From: an uncultured Paracoccaceae bacterium
Lineage (GTDB): Bacteria > Pseudomonadota > Alphaproteobacteria > Rhodobacterales > Rhodobacteraceae
Assembly: GCA_937916485.1 (NCBI GenBank)
Contig: CALFSV010000102.1
Coordinates: 1-11,141 of the forward strand
Length of the DNA stretch: 11,141 nucleotides
Direction of reading: 5' to 3'
The position numbers and the translations under genes were made by a program. Below are positions 1 to 7,999 of this stretch, one piece after another. How positions within the stretch are numbered: position 1 is the first letter of the stretch; every line of letters begins with the position of its first letter. A model generated the notes under the pieces. It worked only from the letters and a program-made list of their open reading frames with translations. It did no database searches and was not told where the DNA came from.

Positions 1-10
1 ACCCTCCGTT
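1..10 (-). promoter_or_regulatory. Shine-Dalgarno of the next N-ATPase gene (start codon outside window)
   Basis: On the minus strand the last bases of the window read AACGGAGGGT, a strong anti-16S match. No start codon lies at a suitable distance inside the window, so the start it serves should be a few bases beyond position 1. In N-ATPase operons the gene after atpQ is atpR, a small membrane protein, so atpR is the expected product; this is inferred from gene order. The reading frames between atpQ and this site are short and do not resemble AtpR. Confidence 0.5.
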
Positions 11-40
11 CCGCAATATGCCTAAACTGTCCCATGGGCG

Positions 41-50
41 CTGACGTCAG
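41..50. repeat. Perfect 10-bp palindrome in the gap after atpQ
   Basis: CTGACGTCAG is a perfect dyad lying in the 66-bp gap between the atpQ stop and the window edge. Genes in this operon otherwise overlap, so this gap is unusual. It could be a small hairpin at the mRNA level or a protein site, or simply chance. No T-run follows it in either direction, so it is not a typical terminator. Confidence 0.3.
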
Positions 51-66
51 ACAGGTGCAAGGTCCA

Positions 67-353
67 TCATTGATCCCCCATCCATCGCATCGCAAACCAA
101 AGTCCAAGGCCCGCCCCCAAAAGGGTCAGGGCCGCCGCAATCGTGATGCCCGTGCCCAGCAAGCGGTCGAGCCAGTGACCCCCCAGAACGCCCAAAAGCA
201 TTGGCCCCGCGATCATCCAGCCAAGAATCCCGATCTGACCAAAGCGGCGGGCCAGGGATGGCTCTGGGTCGTTCCTTGCCGCGGCGTCTCGGGCAAGGCT
301 GCGGCGGGCGGCCTCGGCCAAACGGTCCTCGCCGGGTTTTCGGTCCGGATTGG

Positions 354-357
<4 letters not shown>
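67..357 (-). CDS. atpQ: N-ATPase subunit AtpQ (AtpI / ATPase gene 1 family)
   Basis: This 96-residue protein has a charged, Arg-rich N-terminal half (residues 1-39) and two membrane segments (about 42-60 and 71-90). They are joined by a GGHWLDRLLGTG turn, which resembles the G-x-LDR-x-x-GT loop of AtpI-like proteins (PF09527). In N-type F-ATPase operons a protein of this kind, AtpQ, follows the epsilon gene and is thought to help assemble the membrane rotor or to act as a small Mg/Ca carrier. It sits in the cytoplasmic membrane. The start overlaps the atpC stop as ATGA, and GAGG lies 7 bases upstream, which supports the chosen ATG. The family call rests on the turn motif, the two-helix layout and the position after atpD-atpC. 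Confidence 0.82.
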
Positions 358-2278
<1,921 letters not shown>

Positions 2279-2338
2279 TCAATGCTCCTGCGGTGCGGTT
2301 GCGGCCCTTGTTGGTCCCCGGAGGGGGCTGCTGAACTG

Positions 2339-2368
2339 GGGCCAAATGGGATAGGGCCAAATGGGATG
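2339..2368. repeat. Tandem 15-bp direct repeat, two copies
   Basis: GGGCCAAATGGGATA (2339-2353) is followed immediately by GGGCCAAATGGGATG (2354-2368), identical at 14 of 15 positions. The repeat lies about 130 bp upstream of atpD and about 33 bp from the FNR-like box. It may be a pair of regulator sites on the same DNA face region (15-bp period) or a replication-slippage duplication. Confidence 0.8.
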
Positions 2369-2400
2369 GGGGTATCTTGGCAGAAACTGACAGCCGGCAA

Positions 2401-2414
2401 CTGATCTGGATCAA
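2401..2414. promoter_or_regulatory. FNR/FnrL/ANR-type box
   Basis: CTGATCTGGATCAA matches the FNR-family consensus TTGAT-N4-ATCAA at 9 of 10 defined positions; the first base is C instead of T. The dyad centre is at 2407.5. On the plus strand, TAGAAG at 2437-2442 would place a transcription start near 2449, which puts the box at about -41.5, the classic position for FNR-type activation. This favours the metal ATPase gene as the target, although influence on atpD is possible. Binding is inferred from sequence only. Confidence 0.6.
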
Positions 2415-2436
2415 TTGCTGGCCATTTCTGTTCAGC

Positions 2437-2442
2437 TAGAAG
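2437..2442 (+). promoter_or_regulatory. Candidate -10 element of the metal ATPase promoter
   Basis: TAGAAG matches TATAAT at 4 of 6 positions. There is no good -35 element at 17 bases upstream, as expected for a class II activator-dependent promoter in which the FNR-like box overlaps the -35 region. The predicted start is near 2449, leaving a leader of about 100 bases. Confidence 0.35.
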
Positions 2443-2551
2443 GGTTTGGTGTTCATTTGACGATCCTCACCGCCTGTTCTGATCCTGCTTTCCTTTTCGG
2501 GCAGGCGGCGCACCCACTGACCCAATCAGGTCCCTAGCAAAGCGTTCCCCA

Positions 2552-4459
2552 ATGACCTTCCCCTCGCGTGAGCGTGTCAATTCGGTCCTGTTGCTGACGG
2601 CGCTAACCGGGCTTTTTGCGGGGCTTGGCCTGCGCTTCATCGAGCAGCCTGATCTTGCCAGAGCCGTCTGGCGGATCGGCGTCGCGCCTGTTCTGATCGG
2701 GTTGGTGATCGAGATCGTTCAAAGCCTGCGCGAAGGCGAGGTTGGGCTTGATATCGTGGCGGCCTTGTCGATGTCGGCGGCCCTCTTGTTCGATGAGACG
2801 CTGGCAGCGGCGGTTGTGGCGCTGATGTATTCCGGCGGGACTTTCCTTGAAAGCTTTGCCGAGGGCCGGGCCCGTCGCGAAATGCACGACCTGCTGTCCC
2901 GCGTGCCGCGCAGCGCGACCCGGCACCGGAATGGCGGGCTTGAGGATGTCGCGCTGGACGACATTGCCCTTGGGGACCGGTTGCTGATCCGGCAAGGCGA
3001 GGTGGCTCCGGTCGATGGCACCATTGCGGCAGGGCGGGCCATGCTGGACCAGTCCGCCCTGACGGGCGAGGCGCTGCCCGTTACCCTTCAGGCGGGCGAG
3101 GCGGTGATGAGCGGGTCGACCAACGCGGGCGAGGCCTTTGATCTGATCGCCACCCATCAGGCCGCTGACAGCACCTACGCGGGCATCATCCGGCTGGTCG
3201 AAGCGGCGCAAAGGTCCAAGGCGCCGATGGCGCGGATGGCCGATCAATACTCGCTCTGGTTTCTGGCCGTGACGGTGGCCTTGGCCGCGGCGGCATGGTG
3301 GGGCAGTGGTGATCCGATCCGTGCGGTGGCGGTTCTAGTGGTCGCCACGCCATGCCCCCTGATCCTTGCCGTTCCCGTGGCGCTGGTGGCAGGCCTGTCC
3401 CGGGCCGCCCATTTCGGCGTGCTTATCAAAGGGGCAAAACCGCTTGAGGCGATGGCCCGCATCCACACCCTGATCCTCGACAAGACCGGAACGCTGACCG
3501 ATGGCCGCCCGCAGATCGTGCGGATCGACCTGCATGGTCAGGACCCGGAAGAGGAGGTTCTGCGGCTTGCGGCCACGCTCGATCAGGCCTCTGGCCATCC
3601 CATCGCGCAGGCCATTGTCGCGGCGGCTCGGGGCCGAGGTCTGACCCTGCCGGTCCCTGAAGATGTGGTTGAAACCCCCGGCGAAGGCGTGTCGGGGCTG
3701 GTCGAGGGGCGTAGGGTTCTGGTCGGAGGGGTCGCCTATGTCGCCGCAAAGCTTGGCGGCACACAGCCCAGCCCCCCGATCGCAGAGCCCGGGTCGGTCG
3801 TGGTGGCGCTTGCCATTAACGGACGCTTTGCCGCCCATCTCGTCATGTCCGATGCTTTGCGTGGGGGGACGGCCGACCTCTTGGCAGGCCTGCGGGCCCA
3901 AGGGGTTGCGCGGATCATTCTGGCGACCGGCGACAGGGCAGAGGTGGCCAAGGCCGTCACGGCGGGCCTTGGCCTTGATGCGGTGCGGTCCGATCTTAGC
4001 CCGGATCAGAAGGTGCTTCTGGTCCTGTCAGAGCGCAAGGATGGCGCGGTGATGATGGTGGGCGACGGGATCAACGATGCCCCCGCCTTGGCGGCGGCTG
4101 ATGTGGGCGTGGCCATGGGTGCACGCGGTGCAGCGGCCTCGGCCGAGGCGGCGGATGTGATCCTGCTGGTCGATCATCTGGACCGGCTGTTGCCCGGATT
4201 GCAGATCGCCCGCAGCGCCCGGCGGATCGCGCTGCAAAGCGTTGTTGCCGGGATCGGTCTTTCGGTGGTTGGCATGGTGGCGGCGGCCCTTGGCTATCTG
4301 TCGCCGGTTCAGGGCGCGCTTTTGCAAGAGGTGATCGACGTGGCCGTTATTCTGAATGCTCTCAGGGCTTTGCGGATCGAACCTGCGACGGTCAGGCCGT
4401 TGGGGCCAGCGCATCCGTCTGCTGCGGAGGCACAAGGGGCTGTCCCCCAAGCCCGTTGA
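2552..4459 (+). CDS. P1B-type heavy-metal-translocating ATPase, TPCPL type
   Basis: This is a 635-residue metal-exporting P-type ATPase of the inner membrane. Two N-terminal helices (about 11-29 and 40-58) precede the core pair (about 67-100). The actuator domain has TGE (171-173), and the M4 metal site reads ATPCPLILAVP (265-275). The phosphorylation motif is DKTGT (Asp310), the P1B histidine motif SGHPIA is at 347-352, and GDGINDAP is at 504-511. The last helices carry LQEVIDVAVILNALRAL (591-607). There is no N-terminal metal-binding domain, CxxC motif or His-rich stretch. TPCPL, not CPC or SPC, puts it outside the well-known Cu and Zn/Cd/Pb groups, so the metal is not predictable; annotations of such proteins as cadmium pumps are weak. 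P1B-5 enzymes also use a TPC motif but usually carry a C-terminal hemerythrin domain, absent here. No ribosome binding site is evident near the ATG, and no better in-frame start exists upstream. The last 68 bp overlap the opposing gene. Confidence 0.93.
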   Translation: MTFPSRERVNSVLLLTALTGLFAGLGLRFIEQPDLARAVWRIGVAPVLIGLVIEIVQSLREGEVGLDIVAALSMSAALLFDETLAAAVVALMYSGGTFLESFAEGRARREMHDLLSRVPRSATRHRNGGLEDVALDDIALGDRLLIRQGEVAPVDGTIAAGRAMLDQSALTGEALPVTLQAGEAVMSGSTNAGEAFDLIATHQAADSTYAGIIRLVEAAQRSKAPMARMADQYSLWFLAVTVALAAAAWWGSGDPIRAVAVLVVATPCPLILAVPVALVAGLSRAAHFGVLIKGAKPLEAMARIHTLILDKTGTLTDGRPQIVRIDLHGQDPEEEVLRLAATLDQASGHPIAQAIVAAARGRGLTLPVPEDVVETPGEGVSGLVEGRRVLVGGVAYVAAKLGGTQPSPPIAEPGSVVVALAINGRFAAHLVMSDALRGGTADLLAGLRAQGVARIILATGDRAEVAKAVTAGLGLDAVRSDLSPDQKVLLVLSERKDGAVMMVGDGINDAPALAAADVGVAMGARGAAASAEAADVILLVDHLDRLLPGLQIARSARRIALQSVVAGIGLSVVGMVAAALGYLSPVQGALLQEVIDVAVILNALRALRIEPATVRPLGPAHPSAAEAQGAVPQAR

Positions 4460-5741
4460 CCCCCTGTTCCTGCAGGGACCGGACCAGGGCATCGGTATCC
4501 ACCTCTTGCACGGCACAGCCCGTCCGCAAGGCCAGCGCCGCCGCGGTTCCTGTGGCCTGACCCATCGCCATGCACTGCGGCATCCCCCGGACCGAAGCAA
4601 ACGCAACGAGGTCCGCCGACAGGATGCGCCCGGCGAACATCAGGTTGCTGATCCGTGCAGGCACCAACGCCCGGAAGGGGATGGTATAGTAGGCTCCGGG
4701 GGCCACGATGGCGTCATGGGTCATGTCGCCATCCGCCCGCATCACATCGTCCACCGGGTTGTCGCAGGCCACGATGCCGTCGGCAAACTTGGTCGCGCGG
4801 GCAAGGTCCTGGCCGGTCACCTTGTAAAGACCATCAAGCTTGCGGGTTTCACGCACCCCAACGGTTGGCCCGAGAGAGGACAGGCGGGCGGCCTCAAACC
4901 CCGGAACGCTGTCGACCAGAAACCGGGCAAGCTGGTGGCAGCGGCGGCGGCCTTCCTGCGTGGCCCGGCTGATTGCCTGCGGGTCCGTCCCGTCCACCCC
5001 GCGCAAAACGACAGAGTTGCAAAAGACCGCGTCAGGGTGAAAGCCGCGCATAAGGTAAAGCTTTGCCAGATCGGGGTGCAGCCGGCCTTCGGCGATACCC
5101 CTTGCTGCATGGGCCGTGAAATAGGGGTCAGGGTCGGCAAAGACCCGGTCACAGTCCGCCCCGATCATGTGGCACGACAGGGTGACGCCCATCATGTTCC
5201 CCTTGCCATCGCCCAGCGTATAGGGAACCCCCGCCTTGGCCGAGATATCGCCATCCCCTGAACAGTCGATGACGATCCGGGGTGTCACCATATGCGGTCC
5301 GTGCCGGTCATAGCAGGTGACGCGGGCAAAGCGGTCGCCGACCATCTCCGGTTCGATGGCGGTGGTGTTGAGGCGGACCTCGACCCCGGCCTCTTCGAGC
5401 ATTTCGAACATGGTCAGGGTCGCGGCCTCGGGGTCGTAGTGGATTTCGGGGCCAAAGTTGGCCAGCGTGCAGGGCCGTTTTTCCGCCGCGGGCGGCGTCA
5501 TTGCGGCCAGCCTGTCGGTCAGTTCGGCCATCAGGCCACCGATGATGACGTCAGAGGGGTAGGCGGCGCCCCAGGGCATTCCGGGGCAAAAGGCCATCAC
5601 GCCACCGACCTTGCTGCTGGCTTCGATCAGGCAGACGGACAGGCCCAGCCTGCCGGCCGCGACGGCCGCACCAAAACCGGCGGTGCCGCCGCCAACCACC
5701 AGAACGTCCGTTTCCGTGTCCCGTATCGCCTCTGATTGCAT
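4392..5741 (-). CDS. FAD-dependent oxidoreductase (PF12831-type)
   Basis: This protein of 449 residues starts with a Rossmann dinucleotide-binding fold: TDVLVVGGGTAGFGAA (about 11-26), then Glu40 at the end of strand 2 (CLIEAS), which would bind the FAD ribose, then KVGGV. An internal VIDCSGDGDISAKAG segment and a C-terminal block (about 368-405) with FAGRILSAD and GMPQCMAMGQATGTAAAL complete the FAD-binding domain; this C-terminal block is characteristic of the FAD_oxidored family. No signal peptide is seen, so it is probably cytoplasmic. The substrate is unknown. Its position behind a decarboxylase-like enzyme and a TSUP transporter suggests it oxidises or reduces an intermediate of the same pathway. 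GGGGG lies 8 bases before ATG at 5741. A GTG directly before it (5744) would add one residue. Its 3' end overlaps the convergent metal ATPase gene. Confidence 0.88.
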   Translation of the reverse strand: MQSEAIRDTETDVLVVGGGTAGFGAAVAAGRLGLSVCLIEASSKVGGVMAFCPGMPWGAAYPSDVIIGGLMAELTDRLAAMTPPAAEKRPCTLANFGPEIHYDPEAATLTMFEMLEEAGVEVRLNTTAIEPEMVGDRFARVTCYDRHGPHMVTPRIVIDCSGDGDISAKAGVPYTLGDGKGNMMGVTLSCHMIGADCDRVFADPDPYFTAHAARGIAEGRLHPDLAKLYLMRGFHPDAVFCNSVVLRGVDGTDPQAISRATQEGRRRCHQLARFLVDSVPGFEAARLSSLGPTVGVRETRKLDGLYKVTGQDLARATKFADGIVACDNPVDDVMRADGDMTHDAIVAPGAYYTIPFRALVPARISNLMFAGRILSADLVAFASVRGMPQCMAMGQATGTAAALALRTGCAVQEVDTDALVRSLQEQGVNGLGGQPLVPPQQTDALAPTA

Positions 5742-5771
5742 CACGCCGGCCCCCGCTGTTTGCCCGGATCA

Positions 5772-5789
5772 TGCCAGCATGCGCTGGCA
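5772..5789. repeat. Perfect 7-bp inverted repeat with 4-base loop
   Basis: TGCCAGC and GCTGGCA flank the loop ATGC in the 80-bp gap between the amidohydrolase gene and the FAD oxidoreductase gene, both on the minus strand. In RNA it would form a stable GC-rich hairpin. No U-run follows, so it is more likely an mRNA processing or stability element, a partial attenuator or a protein site than a full terminator. Confidence 0.5.
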
Positions 5790-5821
5790 GAGCCAATGGC
5801 GGGGTGGACGCACCACTGGGC

Positions 5822-6790
5822 CTACAGACCCAGAAGCGCCTTGGCGTTGCCTGAAAAGATCTTGTCCTTGTCGGCCGGGTCCATATCGAACTTGGACAGC
5901 CAATTCACGCCATCCTCGTTTTTGACATAGGGCCAGTCGATGGCAAACAGGATGCGCTCTACCCCCAGCTCTTCGATGCAGCATTTCAGGGCCGAGTCCG
6001 AGAAGAAGCCACTGGTCGTCACATGGAAGTTGCGCAGGAACGTCTCGCGGAAGGCGACCGCCTCGTTTTCCTTCCGCGAGAACGTCTCGTCGATGCGCTC
6101 CATCAGGAAGGGGATGCTTTCCCCAAGGTGACCCAGGATCACCTTCACATCCGGGTGCTTGTTAAAGATCCCGCTCAGGACAAGGCGGACAGCCTGTGTC
6201 CCGGTTTCCACGCCAAAGCCCCAACCGGCCCGCAAAATGCCCGGATGGCTTTTGGCATAGGCACCGTAGTAGCGCTCGATCACCGTTTTGTCGGGCAGGG
6301 CAGGGTGCAGGTAGACGGGCACGCCCAAAGCCTCGGCCCGGGCAAAGATCGGCCAGAACTCAGGCTCGTCCACAAAGCGGCCATGGCTGAGGCCGTGGAT
6401 CATCGCGCCTTTCAGGCCAAGTTCTTCGACCGCGCGGGTCATCTCGTCCGCGGCGGCGGCGGGATCGACAGTGGGGATCATGGCAAAGCCGCTGAAGCGG
6501 TCGGGGGCCGCGGCGATGGCAGCAGCCAGCACGTTGTTGACCGCCTGGCATTCCTGCACCGCCACATCCGCACCCAGCCGCTGGGTGCCAGGGGACTGGT
6601 GCGACAGGACCTGCATGTCGACCCCGGCGGCATCCATCTCGCGGATGCGGATGTCGAGGAAATCATACAGACGCTCACTAATAGGCGAGGCCGGATCGGC
6701 GGCGGCATGGCCGAAATGCTTGGCCAGGTCGCGGTCCATGAAGTGTTCTTCGATCGCGATGATCTGGTGGGTCCCGGTCGTGTCGGTCAT
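5822..6790 (-). CDS. Amidohydrolase family 2 (ACMSD/gamma-resorcylate decarboxylase-like)
   Basis: The protein has 322 residues, the size of gamma-resorcylate decarboxylase-type enzymes (PF04909, TIM barrel). The metal ligands of that group are all visible: IAIEEHF near the start (Glu14 and His16), YLHP (His162), LGHLGE (His221) and FAIDWPY (Asp285). Relatives remove CO2 from aromatic acids such as 2,6-dihydroxybenzoate, 5-carboxyvanillate or aminocarboxymuconate semialdehyde with a divalent metal; some hydrolyse C-C or lactone bonds instead. The activity here is probably a metal-dependent decarboxylation, but the substrate is not determined. The reading frame stays open to 6892, but those 34 extra residues show no family similarity and the family start is just before the EEHF motif, so ATG at 6790 is chosen. 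The ribosome binding site is weak (AAGG about 11 bases upstream). It lies between a TSUP transporter gene and an FAD oxidoreductase gene on the same strand. Confidence 0.88.
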   Translation of the reverse strand: MTDTTGTHQIIAIEEHFMDRDLAKHFGHAAADPASPISERLYDFLDIRIREMDAAGVDMQVLSHQSPGTQRLGADVAVQECQAVNNVLAAAIAAAPDRFSGFAMIPTVDPAAAADEMTRAVEELGLKGAMIHGLSHGRFVDEPEFWPIFARAEALGVPVYLHPALPDKTVIERYYGAYAKSHPGILRAGWGFGVETGTQAVRLVLSGIFNKHPDVKVILGHLGESIPFLMERIDETFSRKENEAVAFRETFLRNFHVTTSGFFSDSALKCCIEELGVERILFAIDWPYVKNEDGVNWLSKFDMDPADKDKIFSGNAKALLGL

Positions 6791-6828
6791 CTTGTGGTCA
6801 ACCTTGAAGCTATGAGTGTGATTTGCGG

Positions 6829-6863
6829 CATTTGACAGCTTTGCGAACGATTGCACAACTGGA
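6829..6863 (-). promoter_or_regulatory. Weak promoter candidate before the amidohydrolase gene
   Basis: On the minus strand TTGTGC (-35-like, 3 of 6) is followed after 17 bases by TCAAAT (-10-like, 4 of 6), ending about 40 bases before the start codon. The 117-bp gap after the transporter gene leaves room for a promoter. The TTGTGCAA core recurs in the intergenic region at 7810-7817. The match is weak and could be chance. Confidence 0.25.
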
Positions 6864-6907
6864 AATCTGCCTCGCGGATCGGTTTGCGCCACTTGGCTTT
6901 GGGCTCT

Positions 6908-7669
6908 TCAGGTCAGGGAGGCGTAGATCAGCCGCGCGGCAAGTGATGCGAGCAGCGCGAGGACCACGGTGTCAAAGGCCTTGGCCGACAGCCGCGCCGC
7001 GATCCAGTTGCCGACTGGCATGAACAGCAACAGCGGGATCAGGGCGACGGCGCTGATGGCCATCCGGTCCCAGGTCAAGAGGCCGACGAAGAACAGCGTC
7101 GGGATCTGCACAATCGCCATCGCCCAGAAGAACGACGAGACGGTGACGATAAAGGCGTCGCGCGGGATGCCCAGAGCATTCAGAAAACTGACCGAGACGG
7201 GGGCCGAAATCCCAGCCGCCCCTTGCAACACGCCTGATATGGCCCCCAGTGGCCAGACCAGCTTATGGGCAAGCGGCATGGGCAGCCGAAAACCCGGCCG
7301 CACCAACCGCAGCAGAATGTAGCAGACCACAGAAACCGCCACGAGGATCGACAGGGCATCCTGCGGGACAGAGGCGAGGATCGCCGTCCCGACAATCGCC
7401 CCAAAGGCCCCCGCCAGTCCGAATTTGAGCGAGAAGCGATCAGGCAGCCGCGCATGCCGGTACTGCACGATCTGCCAACTGTTGGTGACAAGGTTTGGCG
7501 CGGCCATCAGGATCACAGCCAGCCGCACATCAATAAAGGCGGCCATCACCGGTACGGCAACCACGGGCGACCCCGCCCCGGTCGCGCCTTTTAAAAGTCC
7601 GCCAAGGGCGAGTGCGGTCAAGATGACCGCCCAAGAAAACAGGTCCAGATCGGTTGCCCCGTCAATCAT
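6908..7669 (-). CDS. TSUP family membrane transporter (TauE/SafE-like)
   Basis: This 253-residue protein is almost entirely hydrophobic, with about eight membrane segments. It is built from two repeats, each opening with the family glycine motif: GLLKGATGAGSPVVAVP (24-40) and GVLQGAAGISAPV (146-158). This matches PF01925, whose members move sulfite, sulfonates, sulfoacetate or other small organic anions across the inner membrane, in or out. The substrate cannot be read from sequence. GGAGGC lies about 5 bases before ATG at 7669, a good ribosome binding site that settles the start. It is the first gene of the minus-strand set leading to the decarboxylase-like enzyme and the FAD oxidoreductase, so it may carry their substrate or product; the 117-bp gap to the next gene means co-transcription is not certain. 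Confidence 0.9.
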   Translation of the reverse strand: MIDGATDLDLFSWAVILTALALGGLLKGATGAGSPVVAVPVMAAFIDVRLAVILMAAPNLVTNSWQIVQYRHARLPDRFSLKFGLAGAFGAIVGTAILASVPQDALSILVAVSVVCYILLRLVRPGFRLPMPLAHKLVWPLGAISGVLQGAAGISAPVSVSFLNALGIPRDAFIVTVSSFFWAMAIVQIPTLFFVGLLTWDRMAISAVALIPLLLFMPVGNWIAARLSAKAFDTVVLALLASLAARLIYASLT

Positions 7670-7981
7670 GGCCAGCCTCCCGCAAGGGGCGAGGCTTCTG
7701 GTCTGGTTGAAACAAGGCAGGAGGGTTGGGCAGGGACAGCGGGATGGTCAATTTGGGGGACTTATCTGAAACAGTGTGGCCGATGCCTAGCACGGCTTTT
7801 GCCTGATGGTTGTGCAAATCTGACAGGCCTCGTTTATCGGCCCCGTGCCCGTTGCAACGGCACATCGTCGGAGGCGGCTCCTGACCCTTTGGCCTCGCCC
7901 GCTTCGCAAATCCTTGGGATCGCAGCGCCTTGCTGCTACCAAGAGGGCAAAACAGGACCGACTCCTGAAGGGACTTTGCCG
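7670..7981. promoter_or_regulatory. Divergent intergenic region, TSUP gene / ABC operon
   Basis: These 312 bp separate two outward-reading transcription units and should hold promoters for both. Visible elements are the TTGTGCAA core at 7810-7817, enclosed by GCCTG (7801-7805) and CAGGC (7824-7828). On the plus strand TTGTGC is followed after 17 bases by TTTATC, a poor promoter match. No strong sigma-70 promoter is seen on either strand. An open frame at 7799-7999 exists, but its composition does not look like a protein except for its last codons (see the leader ORF). Confidence 0.5.
7801..7828. promoter_or_regulatory. Candidate operator: dyad around TTGTGCAA
   Basis: GCCTG and CAGGC form perfect 5-bp outer arms of a 28-bp imperfect dyad containing GTTGTGCAA near its centre. 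The same 9-mer occurs on the minus strand before the amidohydrolase gene (6851-6859). This arrangement could be a site for a GntR- or MarR-type regulator of the minus-strand gene set, but no regulator gene lies in the window and chance is not excluded. Confidence 0.25.
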
Positions 7982-7999
7982 ATGGTCACGTCCAAATGA
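7982..7999 (+). CDS. Five-codon leader ORF coupled to the ABC ATPase gene
   Basis: ATG at 7982 encodes MVTSK, and its TGA overlaps the ABC ATPase start codon as ATGA. GAAGGGA at 7967-7973 is a good ribosome binding site 8 bases before this ATG, whereas the ABC ATPase ATG at 7996 has no site of its own at a normal distance. The likely role is translational coupling: ribosomes load at the mini-ORF, terminate and restart on the ABC gene. The peptide itself shows no sign of being a functional product. Alternatively the site could serve the ABC gene directly with poor spacing (22 bases). Confidence 0.45.
   Translation: MVTSK

Noticed and set aside
2457..2485. TTGACG as a -35 element for the metal ATPase promoter
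   Set aside because: The hexamer 17 bases on is TGATCC, a poor -10; the promoter linked to the FNR-like box fits better.
5816..5833. CTGGG/CCCAG inverted repeat around the amidohydrolase stop as a terminator
   Set aside because: Only 5-bp arms with an 8-base loop and no T-run; too weak to call.
6832..6860. Plus-strand TTGACA as a promoter
   Set aside because: No -10 element at 16-18 bases and no plus-strand gene downstream.
6791..6892. N-terminal extension of the amidohydrolase by 34 codons
   Set aside because: The family begins just before the EEHF metal motif; the extra residues are not family-like and the stretch better serves as a promoter and leader.
7799..7999. 66-codon open frame starting with TTG before the ABC gene
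   Set aside because: No ribosome binding site at its start and no recognisable composition; only the last five codons, behind GAAGGGA, look translated.
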